Origin: Ashinkailepas kermadecensis
Lineage: Eukaryota; Arthropoda; Thecostraca; Neolepadidae
Length of the DNA: 64,000 nucleotides
Reading direction: 5' to 3'
Assembly (NCBI GenBank): GCA_034440615.1
Contig: JAOTOM010005149.1
Location: 248,001 to 312,000, forward strand
Notes under the pieces: model-generated
The model's input: the letters and a program-made list of their open reading frames with translations, nothing else
Told to the model about the DNA's origin: nothing
The model's database searches: none
Made by a program: the position numbers and the translations under genes
Shown: piece after piece, positions 25,621-35,481 of the stretch
Layout of the letters: each line of letters begins with the position of its first letter
How positions within the stretch are numbered: position 1 is the stretch's first letter

Positions 25621-26365
25621 TAAGTAGGTGGTGCTGGTTGATGGCAGGTGGTTCTCAGTTGGTGACAGGTGGTGCTCAGTTGATGGCAGGTGGTGTTCGT
25701 CGACGGCAGGTGGTGCTCAGTTGATGGTATGTGGTGGTCAGTTGGCAACAGGTGGTGCTCAGTTGATGGCAGGTGGTGTTCAGTTGGCAACAGGTGGTGC
25801 TCAGTTGATGGTATGTGGTGGTCAGTTGGCAACAGGTGGTGCTCAGTTGATGGCAGGTGGTGTTCGTCGACGGCAGGTGGTGCTCAGTTGATGGTATGTG
25901 GTGGTCAGTTGGCAACAGGTGGTGCTCAGTTGATGGCAGGTGGTGTTCGTCGACGGCAGGTGGTGCTCAGTTGATGGTATGTGGTGGTCAGTTGGCAACA
26001 GGTGGTGCTCAGTTGATGGCAGGTGGTGTTCGTCGACGGCAGGTGGTGCTCAGTTGATGGTATGTGGTGGTCAGTTGGCAACAGGTGGTGCTCAGTTGGT
26101 GACAGGTGGTGTTCGTCGACGGCAGGTGGTGCTCAGTTGATGGTATGTGGTGCTCAGTTGGCAACAGGTGGTGCTCAGTTGATGGCAGGTGGTGTTCGTC
26201 GACGGCAGGTGGTGCTCAGTTGATGGTATGTGGTGGTCAGTTGGCAACAGGTGGTGCTCAGTTGATGGCAGGTGGTGTTCGTCGACGGCAGGTGGTGCTC
26301 AGTTGATGGTATGTGGTGCTCAGTTGATGGTATGTGGTGCTCAGTTGGCAACAGGTGGTGCACAG
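25621..26365. repeat. Minisatellite with 83-bp higher-order unit
   Basis: The base unit is about 21 bp (GGTGGTGCTCAGTTGATGGC and relatives). From about 25800 four base units of different type (GTATGTGGTGGTCAG, GGCAACAGGTGG, GATGGCAGG, GTTCGTCGACGGC) are amplified together as an 83-bp higher-order repeat, five to six copies nearly identical. The left end shows unordered base units, the presumed ancestral state. Confidence 0.93.
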
Positions 26366-26699
26366 TCACCACTTTAGGGAGGATATAAAACTCTGCGTGT
26401 GTATGTAAGGCTGGGAGAACGAAACATATGGAGTATTGACTATGCCAGTTGTCCTGAATGACGGGCGAGTCTCCCCTTAAAGATGATCAGTGAGTTAGGG
26501 TAGTCAGATGGGACCCACTGGGGCCCAGACTCGTCACACACAGCCAGACCGCTATCGCACGGGACGCTGGACGTCTTCATGGTACGGCGACGCAACACGC
26601 AAGGTTTAACATACCACGCTTTTATGTCTGTTATATTCAAATGCTTGTTAGTCCTTTCATGTCATATGGACATAGGCTTATAAAGCAAACACTACAAAG

Positions 26700-27660
26700 T
26701 CATGTGGCATTGTGGGTGCACGGAGTACCTGAGTGCGTGAGCGAGTGCGCACCCACCCACGAACAGGTGTAGAGTGCCGGCGCCGGTCGAAGCCAACAAC
26801 GCGATGTTTCGTACGGTTCGGCTGTCGGTGTTGAAAGAACGGCGGGCAACGTGTGGCATCCGCGGCAGTAACGCACGCCGCCGGCGCCATATAGCCGCCG
26901 GCGACATAGTCGCACTGTCGGGGCGGCGCAGGCAGGTCGGAGTGGCGCTTGGTTAGTTCCGCCGGTCCCGCCCGCATTACTCACCGCGCCCGACACACGC
27001 TGACCGGGCGGGGAGCGCACATCAATGAGACCACCGGCCGGCTGCGGACGGGCGGCGTCGCCCCCATGTGTGGCGTATCGCCACGTGGGCGGCCGTTCTG
27101 TTCCCACATCTGCGCGCGAGTGCGTGTGTGTCGTGTGTGTCGCCGGACGCGGTGTCGCGCCGACGTCTCCGATGTGGATCCAGCTGTGGTCAAGGTCGCG
27201 CCTGTCATGCCGGCGCTTGTCACGCGGTTGTCGGTGCTCACCTGGCAGGAGCTGACGATGGGGCGCGTCGGTAGTCGGAAGATCACGGCCGACGTCGGCG
27301 GCACTGGCCACCGGGGCGGAGTAGGCGTTCGCGAGCCACACCTGCACCTCGCACAGGTCACACCACTCCCGACTCGGAGTCTCCGGAGCGCGTCAGAAGG
27401 CTCGGACGTCGCCGGCTGATGATCGGCTGTGCAGATGGGGCCGGTGGTGGCCGGCCTTGCCGCCCTGCAGCTCTATTGCGCCACACCGGGCCACTTCACC
27501 GCACCGGGATTCGCGACGATCACTCAAAAATCCGATATCACGCCGTCGCCGCCACCACTGCGCTAGTTCGCGCACATGTGGCCGCAAAAACCCCGTCCGC
27601 CTTTCAGCAGACGTTGGCGGGACTGTCCGTGACGTCACAGACGGAGAGCAGTGACATCTA
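26700..27660. other. CpG-rich patch of unknown role
   Basis: About 1 kb that is strongly GC- and CpG-rich against an AT-richer background. Several overlapping open frames exist on both strands (up to 215 codons, minus strand), as expected from GC-rich sequence lacking stop codons. None has a recognisable domain. It could be a promoter-associated island or an unrecognised exon. Confidence 0.45.
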
Positions 27661-28310
27661 TCGATAAGCTGAAAAGTAACAATGTTATGCAGCGACATCT
27701 ATTCACAAGATTGTAACCACAGTTTCTTGATTATTTCAACGTTGAGGAATCCGGCTTCTCAGGGAAAGCTGAGTGGCTGAAGCCAGAACTTCATGAATAT
27801 ATTTGCAGTCCCTCCCCTTGACCAAAAAGTACAACACATGCCTTTTCAAACAAGTGAGACTCAGTGACACTAGTCTAAAGCCGGATGCATTGACGTTTAA
27901 ATGGCCCTGCAATCAGGTCAAAAGAGTCCATTAATCAGGCAAGGGGAGCTCTCCAACGAGGTGGAAGAATTCTCAAGGAGAACTCGAGCAAAGCAAGAGC
28001 ATTGAAGCTACTCCAAGTTTGATAGGAGAAAGTACCACATTAAGTCGTGTTTTTGCATGCAACTCCCGCATGGTTCATGCTAAAAGTCATCCGACGTTTG
28101 AGGACGAATAACTTCTTATCTGTCCTTACCTTCTCCTACATTACTCAAGGATTAAATTTTCTCAAATTCCTGGCTGGTGTACATTTTATTTTTAGCCATG
28201 ACATTGGAATTTTCAGGACGTAGGAGGGTTGACATCGCAAATAATGCTCTTGAGCGGAGGAGGGGTGAATGTGTGCCACGCAGTTTCTCTCAAAATGTTG
28301 TGGGTGCATA

Positions 28311-28606
28311 CACTGGCGGATCCAGAGGGGGCCATTCCGGCCATGCCCCCCCCCCCCCAAGCGCTTCAAAGGGGGGCCATAGTGTCTTTCCCCCAACCAA
28401 CAAAAGTAAACTGAATTAAAATGCAGTAACCTTTGCTGAGGTTAAAAAATAGCGTTCCGGGTGAAATAATCTCCAATTTTAAAGGTATTTTGTTATAATT
28501 GTTTGGTCATCCTCCCCCTCCCCCTCCCCCCGGGAGGGGGAGGGGGAGGATGACGCCGTAAACCGAAAGTTGCCCCCCCCAAACCGGTGGGCTAGATCCG
28601 CCAGTG
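28311..28606 (+). mobile_element. hAT-type MITE with 8-bp TSD
   Basis: A 296-bp non-autonomous element. Its ends are CACTGGCGGATC and the exact inverse GATCCGCCAGTG. It is flanked by the perfect 8-bp direct repeat GGTGCATA (28303-28310 and 28607-28614), diagnostic of hAT superfamily insertion. The left 200 bp match the larger element at 62363-63740 closely and the right about 60 bp match its right end, so it is an internally deleted derivative. It encodes no protein. Confidence 0.93.
28507..28553. repeat. C/G-tract hairpin inside the MITE
   Basis: Two perfectly complementary 22-nt arms (28507-28528 and 28532-28553) separated by CCC. One strand is almost all C/T and the other G/A. The right arm corresponds to sequence near the right end of the full-length relative, so the left arm is an inverted copy of it. 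Confidence 0.9.
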
Positions 28607-28902
28607 GGTGCATATTGCACAGCCAATGCCTGCGACCTGAGGTACACACAGTTGGTTTGTGGGTTCATGCTTGCAGTTTACCTACAAAAAGATGCAAAGT
28701 TACACCCATGGCAGCATTGATTCATGACAACATTCGGTCCTGAGGTCTGATGCCCTTCCACTGAAGTCTACAGGAGTCGTCCAACCAGGCGCAGATGTCC
28801 TGCTGCGAGTTCAGACTTGGAACTATCAGCAGAAGGCCGTTTGATCTCTCGAAGGCACTTTGCTAAGGAGCAATGGGCTCTCTACTTAGATCCGGGCTCG
28901 AT

Positions 28903-28934
28903 ATCTTAGTGAGGTGCATGCACCTCACTAAGAT
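28903..28934. repeat. Perfect 32-bp palindrome
   Basis: ATCTTAGTGAGGTGCA followed directly by its reverse complement. No loop. It lies next to the inverted 62-bp dispersed repeat. Confidence 0.95.
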
Positions 28935-28943
28935 GGAAGGTAA

Positions 28944-29005
28944 AAGGTAAACTCTTCCAAGGATTCGGGCATCGGAAATGTCTCCGAATCTAATTGAGGT
29001 AGAGT
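28944..29005 (-). repeat. Dispersed 62-bp repeat, copy 2
   Basis: Inverted copy of 19932-19993 with a few mismatches (GAAATTCCAGATG there, GACATTTCCGATG here). Confidence 0.6.
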
Positions 29006-29150
29006 GGAAGTGGAAGGATGCATGCTTTCAGGAGTTCAGGGGCCCCCAATTACATGTAGTCTGCATGTGCGCTGCTGCGAACTTTGGGGAAGAGCCCTCT
29101 TTGAAATAGTGTCCATGTAAAATGCTAAGCTATAGCTCCTTAGATCACAA

Positions 29151-29348
29151 TTACTTAGATGCAGTTCCAGCATTCCCGATCTTAGTGACCCTTTTGCCAG
29201 GGTATGCTTCCTTCACATCTTTCAGCAACGCGTAGTAGGACATCCAGAGAGACCCGGACCTTCCGCTGAGCATTGGGGCTTCAATGGAATGCAGGTCTTC
29301 ATTGGTGTCCAGGGAGCCCCCAAGGCGCAACGATTCTTCCGTGAACAT
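29151..29348 (-). CDS. Possible terminal exon, unknown gene
   Basis: On the minus strand a CTTTCAG acceptor-like end (29349 upward) precedes 65 codons and a TAA at 29151-29153. The peptide starts MFTEESLRLGGS, contains SGRSGSLWMSYYALLKDV and ends GNAGTASK. Its composition is protein-like, with balanced charged and hydrophobic residues and no repeats. I do not recognise the family and could not identify upstream exons with confidence, so it may be a chance open frame or part of a decayed element. Confidence 0.28.
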   Translation of the reverse strand: MFTEESLRLGGSLDTNEDLHSIEAPMLSGRSGSLWMSYYALLKDVKEAYPGKRVTKIGNAGTASK

Positions 29349-29578
29349 CTGAAAGGCCATTCAATTAATTTCAGTCGACTTCCTTCATTATGGTCCAAAC
29401 GGCACAGCACAGTGGCATCGACCAATTCTCAAGTCAGAACGAGATGATCTCTGGTGAGGTGGGAACCCTTTGCTGAAATCTGAAGAACTTCGATTAAGTC
29501 GGCGCCTCTGTGGTGCCTAGGGTTCAGTATGCATATAGTGGAAGGATACTGTTTGGTTGGTTAGGTTATTTGGGCTTT

Positions 29579-29608
29579 AGGGCGCATCGACTGCGTTGGT
29601 CATACAGC
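29579..29608 (+). repeat. Dispersed 27-31 nt element, copy 2
   Basis: Reads AGGGCGCATCGACTGCG then TTGGTCATACAGC; see 6718-6744 and 37563-37593. Confidence 0.6.
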
Positions 29609-29989
29609 AAAGGATACTGTTTGCATCGTGCCGGGGAATGGACGAGTGGAACGGATACCTTACCAAGTGAGATCTTGCGGACTATAAGGCTAGCGACGGG
29701 TAGCTTTCGGGGTACGTTCGTGGTCAGGGTCAATGTCGGGGTCGTCAGTGGTCAGGGAACCTTCGCAAGGCGCGAGGTCGATACCATCACAGGATGAGGC
29801 CACCCCAAGTAATTAAAGCCAACATTAGCCTTGTTTGGAACTTTGACCCGCTTTCAAGTGGTTTGGCTGGGAGTGACACGACGGCAAGATGATATTCTTT
29901 GACTACCTTTCCTTGCAAAGCATGCGACCAGCTAAATGCTGCCTTAAATGACTAAGGACTGCATGTCACAACATTATTCAACCTTTAGG

Positions 29990-30196
29990 TGGCAACTGGG
30001 GGCATGTGCCCCTACCCGATAAACATGTGGCGCCCCTTCGGCTGGAAAAAGCGTCCATTCAGGACGTTTAAGTCCACCCCCTCGGTCAGTAGATTGCGCC
30101 ACACAAAATATAAAGGCGAACCCCTATGGGTCGGGAGATGGTGCCCCTCCAGAACAAGTGCCCCACCACCGATCAATATTCCTAAATCCGCCCGTG
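29990..30196 (-). mobile_element. Truncated hAT-like element end
   Basis: On the minus strand it begins CACGGGCGGATTTAGG, resembling hAT terminal repeats of the GGCGGAT type, followed by G-rich GGGGCAC blocks typical of these elements. No matching opposite end or target-site duplication was seen, so it is a solo end. The microsatellite at 30207 starts right next to it. Confidence 0.4.
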
Positions 30197-30204
30197 ACAT
30201 CAGG

Positions 30205-30206
<2 letters not shown>

Positions 30207-30247
<41 letters not shown>
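30207..30247. repeat. (AT)n(GT)n microsatellite
   Basis: About 10 AT dinucleotides followed by about 10 GT dinucleotides. Confidence 0.95.
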
Positions 30248-30249
30248 CA

Positions 30250-32112
30250 TAATGTGCACGCTTCTCTGGTTCACCTGATACCTAGCGAAAGGTTAGCGTC
30301 CAGCAGCCATGTGGTGGTCACACGACACTGGTTCGGTTTCCTCGGAGGAATGGTCGGCTCTATCTACTTGTAACTGGCTAGCGGATATCCGCGGCTGGGC
30401 TTCGGCGGTACGAGGGCAGCTGTGCTCTCCGTTGTTCAAGTGACGAACGATGGCCTGATTCAAGTTACTCGATCCTTTTTGCAACAGATTGTTCCATGTT
30501 AAACACCGATGTATGTATCGCGGCTGTGCGAACTACACCGATGATGAACTCAGAGGGACACCAGCTTAATTATCCACAAAAAAATGTACGTGTTCAGGCG
30601 CCATCTATCCGATCGTCTGGTTCTGGTCCGACATTTAAACTAAACCGTATTCTTCTCATATTTGTATTATGCAAGCTGTCACACAATTGAATATATTGTA
30701 CATTGGCGCTCACGCCGGCGAAATATAAATAACAACAACGCACCACCTAAAACGATGACGGCTCAGAAGATACGATCGCAGAAAAGCCCATGAGATGCAG
30801 CATAAAAAAAACAACAACAAACATGCTGCAACCAGTGAGATCAAAATAAATCAGCTCTTCCGCATTTTGTACTGGGCCTCTGCCTACACTGGCCACAAGC
30901 AGCCGACGGAAACGTGGAGCCAAAGCGGAGATAGTCCAATGCCTCGTCAATGTCTATAGCATAGTGTACAGGCCAGCCCCGAGCTAGTATGACGAGTAAC
31001 CGGCATGTGGGTGAATACACACCGATGAAATAAGATGTTAGGGCATCTGGCGCTGTGGTAAACGTATATCTGGCCTTGCGCAATCCTAGCTTAGGTTCTC
31101 GGCAACAAATGACAACGCCTAGTTAACATGTAATCCGCACTGAGCATGCGGCTGATAAAATAGCTTCTTATATAATTGAATTTGACACCAGATTTACAGA
31201 TCACAGAGTATTGAGTATGGATCATTTCACAGAGTTGGATATGTAGCTAAGCCCATGGTATTTTACATTGACGGTAAGTCACCGACAAGCTTAAGTTGCC
31301 ACATTGCAGACATAGCCGTTGACAAGAAGCAAACATACCACCAGGAATGAACATATGGGCGACATGATCCGAAAAACACTGGAAAACACTTCGCAAGGCA
31401 CGTGTCGCAACCGTACTGAGGGAAATGCCATTAAGTCGACCTTATCTTTCCGAAAAAAATATCGGGATTCTGATGAGATGCCCCAGGCCTCACGTTTTAA
31501 TCAATGGTTTGGGCTCGATGAACAGTGGGCAATGAGCATTCACAGGACAGGGTACGTCAGACTGTCGCAACGTTGAGATGAAACCTTACCGACACTGATG
31601 CGTCATCTCTTTCACAGCATCACTTTTCCATTCACACATCTGACGCTATTGCTCGTCACCGATGTTAGAGCGATCGGATGGAAAACGCTCCAGCTTAGAA
31701 AAGTCCACCCTTATTGCTGAAATTGAAGCTACTTGCCTCCAGAGGACGGTACTAGCCTACTGAGCCACCAAGCCAAGAGGCACCGTCCCAGAAACAAACG
31801 TTACCCCTACATCGGAAGTTTGTACAGTACACCACACCTCTCGCTACCAAATTCCTCGGAGACGTTAAACGGCCAGGAGATAATCGCAATACAAGTGTTA
31901 CGTGTAAAAAAATACTGTACAATGCCACCGAAGTCCACCGCTGAGTCGTACTAGCAATATTACAAACTTAACAACAACTGCGTCCTACTGACGGCCGGAG
32001 AAGCCGCAGAGCCCGGCGAACAGGTCGCAAGGCTCGGACAGCGAGCTCCACTCTGGAGGTTGTAGAGCTCAGGAAGACTGCACATGGGCCCGGTCGGAGA
32101 GCAGCGCCGCGA
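30250..32112. other. Gene-free 3' flank of Blimp-1
   Basis: AT-richer unique sequence downstream of the Blimp-1 stop codon, so part of it should be 3' UTR. No convincing minus-strand polyadenylation signal was found by eye. Open frames here are short and unrecognised. Confidence 0.5.
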
Positions 32113-32861
32113 TTACGAGCACTCTATGACGTGCAGCTGGGAGGTGTCGATGACCGACGGTCGCGACGGCGGCGACGCCGGGCCGGCCGACGGGTAGTGC
32201 GGCTGCTGCGGGGACGCCCGGCCCGCCGACGGGTAGTGCGGCTGCTGCGGCGACGCCGGTCCGGCCGGCTGGTAGTGCGGCTGCTGCGGTGACGCTCGGC
32301 CCGCCGATGGGTAGTGCTGCTGCTGCGGCGACGCCGGTCCGGCCGGCTGGAAGCGCGGCTGCTGCGGCGCCGGCAGCGCGTCGGCCAGCGTCGCCGGCAC
32401 GGAGCTGCTGGGCGACTCGCGGCCGGCCCACTCGGTCGCGTCGGCCGCCGCCGACGTCGACGCCGAGCTGTCGTTGCTGACGTCGCTCAGCGTCAGGTCG
32501 GCGCGCAGCGAGAACTGCGCCAACGGGTGCGACAGGTGCGCGCCGGGGCTGCGGCCGGCCGCCTCGCGCGCCACGCGCAGCTGCAGCTCCTGCTCGGCGG
32601 TCGGCTTGCACGTGGTCGACTTCCAGTGGGTGCGCAGGCCGGACGCGCTGATGTAGCGCTTGTTGCACGACTCACAGGTGAACGGCCGCTCGTTGGTGTG
32701 CAGCCGCTTGTGCAGCTTGAGGTGGACGAACTGGGTGAAGCGGGACGGACAGCTGTCGCACACGTACGGCTTCTGGCCCGAGTGCAATCGCATGTGCGTC
32801 TTCAGGTTGGAGGTGGAGCTGAAGCGTTTGTTGCACAGCTGGCATTCGTGCGGCTTCTCGC
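32113..32861 (-). CDS. Blimp-1: Blimp-1 exon 6, fingers 3-5 and C-terminus
   Basis: From a GTTTGCAG acceptor to TAA at 32113-32115. Fingers 3 ([14 protein letters not shown]) and 4 ([14 protein letters not shown]) are nearly invariant in the family; finger 5 is C2HC ([14 protein letters not shown], then KSTTC). The tail includes an acidic/Ser-rich stretch, five 13-residue repeats and the end HVIECS. Confidence 0.93.
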
Positions 32862-35314
32862 CTGCAAACGGAAATCGCAGTGAGTAAATGCGAACATTAA
32901 ACAGAGAAACTCCATGGGTGTAGCTTCAGTGTGAACAGATGATATTTGAATGTCTTCCAAATTTGCTTGAGCACCACCTAGCTTTAGCAATATGAGAATC
33001 AGATATGTGACTATGCAGGTAAATGCACCAATTGAAACCATCATTGAAAACACCACCTTTAACTTTTGAGGGCAAATATTTACATCAAAAGAAGCTAACT
33101 CCAAGTTAGCACGAGCTAGCACCAGAATTAGAGCTGTATCTAAGCTACCACCAAGCTAGCACCAGCAGATGAACTGAATATATGGAGGCTGAAGGACTAC
33201 TGACCTGTGTGTACCAGATTGTGCTTTTGCAGGTGCGCCAGCTGCGTGAAGCTCTTGCTGCACACGTCACACTTGAAGGGCCGCTCGCCGCTGTGGGTGC
33301 GCAGGTGCACTTTCAGGTTGCTCAGCTGGCCGAACGTCTTGAGGCACTGGTTGCACTGGTAGTGCATCTTGCCGTCCTTCTTCTCGAGCGGGTAGGGCAG
33401 CGACCGGAAGCCGCGCGGCCGCTGGTCCGACTCGCCGCTGCCCGCCAGACGAGGCGGAGCTCTGCGCGCCCGGCGACAGCTGAGTCGCGAAGCCGACAAA
33501 CTTGCCGTCGCGGCCCGGGAACGGCTCGCCCGCGTACGGGTACTGGTACTGGTAGGACGGGAAGCACGGGTACAGAGGCGTGGACGAGGTGGGCGCGGCG
33601 GCGGCCGAGGCGGCGGACGGTGGCAGGGGCGCCGACGGTCGAGGCGTCGGCGTCGAGCTCGAGTCGGGACTAGGCTGCATCGAGTCGAGGTACCGGTGGC
33701 TGGCGTGTCGGTAGTAGCCGTAGCCACCGGGCGACGTGTTGGAGTCGGGCGCCGGCGCCGACTCGCTGGCCACCACCACCTGTACGGGCTCGAGCAGGCG
33801 CGCCGGCTCGTCCTTCTTGTACAGCAGGATGTTCTCCAGCAGGCTGCTGTTGGGTCGCGCGCTCACCGGGTCGACGCCGTAGCGGCGCAGTCGCTCCTGG
33901 AACTCGCGCGAGCTGGGCTCGCGCCCCACCTGCGTGCTGTCGGACACCGGCTGGAAGTCCGAGTCGGGCGACGGCGCGGCGCGCCGCTCGTCGCGGAAGA
34001 ACGCGCCGCGGTACGGCTCCGACATCCAACTCTGGTCGGGCACGCGCTCGCTGCCGTCCGACACGTGCGGCTGCTGCGTGGCCGGCGCCGGCGCCGCCAC
34101 GGCCGGCGCGCTCAGCACGTGGTAGGTGGGCGGCGTGCGTGGCGTCTGCGGGCGGGGCTCGGCCGGCGCGTGGCGCGGACTGGCCGCCGACGGGCTGGAC
34201 GGCGCCGGCTCGGCCGGCGGCTGCGGCCGGGTCGGCGCCGTCTCGTCGTGCGTCTCGGCCGAGTCCTGGCGCCGACGCTCCGCCTCGTTCTGCGACTTGA
34301 TGCTGTACGCCTTGGACATCTTGATCTTCACCTTGCGGAACTCGTTACGCGAGTCGTCGTCGTCGTGCGGCCGCTTGCTCGTCTTGCTGAAGTCGAGCAC
34401 GTAGTTGTTGTCGGTTTCCTCGTCGCTGCTGGGCTCGTGCGGCGGCGAGTCGGCCTGGTACTCGTGGCTCAGGTACCCCTCATCGGAGCGCACCGGCGAG
34501 ATCTGCGTGTGCGCCGGGTACTCGGGCGTGCGCTCCAGCACCGGCGTCGCCGGCTCCGTTTTGATGGTGGAGTTCGTCTCGGCAGACGAGGCCTCCACTT
34601 TCACGCGTTGCTCTGCGGACGAACGCTAACCGTTAGTGCGCTCAACATGCAAAAGATGGCGCTAGTGAGTCGAATGTGGGCACAGAACGCCGATAAAATT
34701 CCAGTCATTTGTGTACGATGAAGTGAACAAATTGGTGTATAGAAGTATAAAACTAATGGTAGGTTGATTGATTACCTGGACTTCCGGACGCGTTGAATAC
34801 GTGCTCACTTAGCGCCCATGACAATTTGGAGGCTGAAGACCTCAGTCTCAAAACCAATGCCACCACATTATTCTTATCATATGAACTGTTATGGAGAAGT
34901 GTAGATGAAACCACAAATTGATATGAACTCACGTATTTGATCCAGCATCAGAGAGCCGGACACGGGGTAGTTTAGTCGCTGTGCGAACTCCCGACAGTAC
35001 CAGACCATCAGCTCCTCGCCAGGCAGGATATCACGAATAGTGTAGAAGTAGATGTTTTGCTGAAACGAAAACCCAGCGTCAGTATTGAGGACAATGACAA
35101 ATTACACCAACTGATTAAAGTGGCCCGGTTGGAAATATTGGCCTTCGATTAGAAACCCCAAATCTGCTAGCTAACCTTACCGCTAGGTCAAGAAACGGGA
35201 CAAAGACTATGCCCTGACATCGGAAAAAAACAAAATCCCTAAAGTGGACGTCTTCATGTTTCAGGGGCCTTTTCGATACCTCTGTTATAATTTCAATCTA
35301 CCCTCGTATGTATG

Positions 35315-35386
<72 letters not shown>

Positions 35387-35420
35387 CATACCTACGAGGT
35401 ATATTTATTTATATATATAT

Positions 35421-35481
<61 letters not shown>

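Noticed and set aside
26700..27347. 215-codon minus-strand gene
   Set aside because: GC-rich sequence with several overlapping long frames on both strands and no conserved motif.
32314..32883. 189-codon plus-strand frame
   Set aside because: Antisense shadow of Blimp-1 exon 6.
33696..34721. 341-codon plus-strand frame
   Set aside because: It lies antisense to Blimp-1 exon 5 and arises from GC-rich codons; its Arg/Val/Leu-rich product has no domain.
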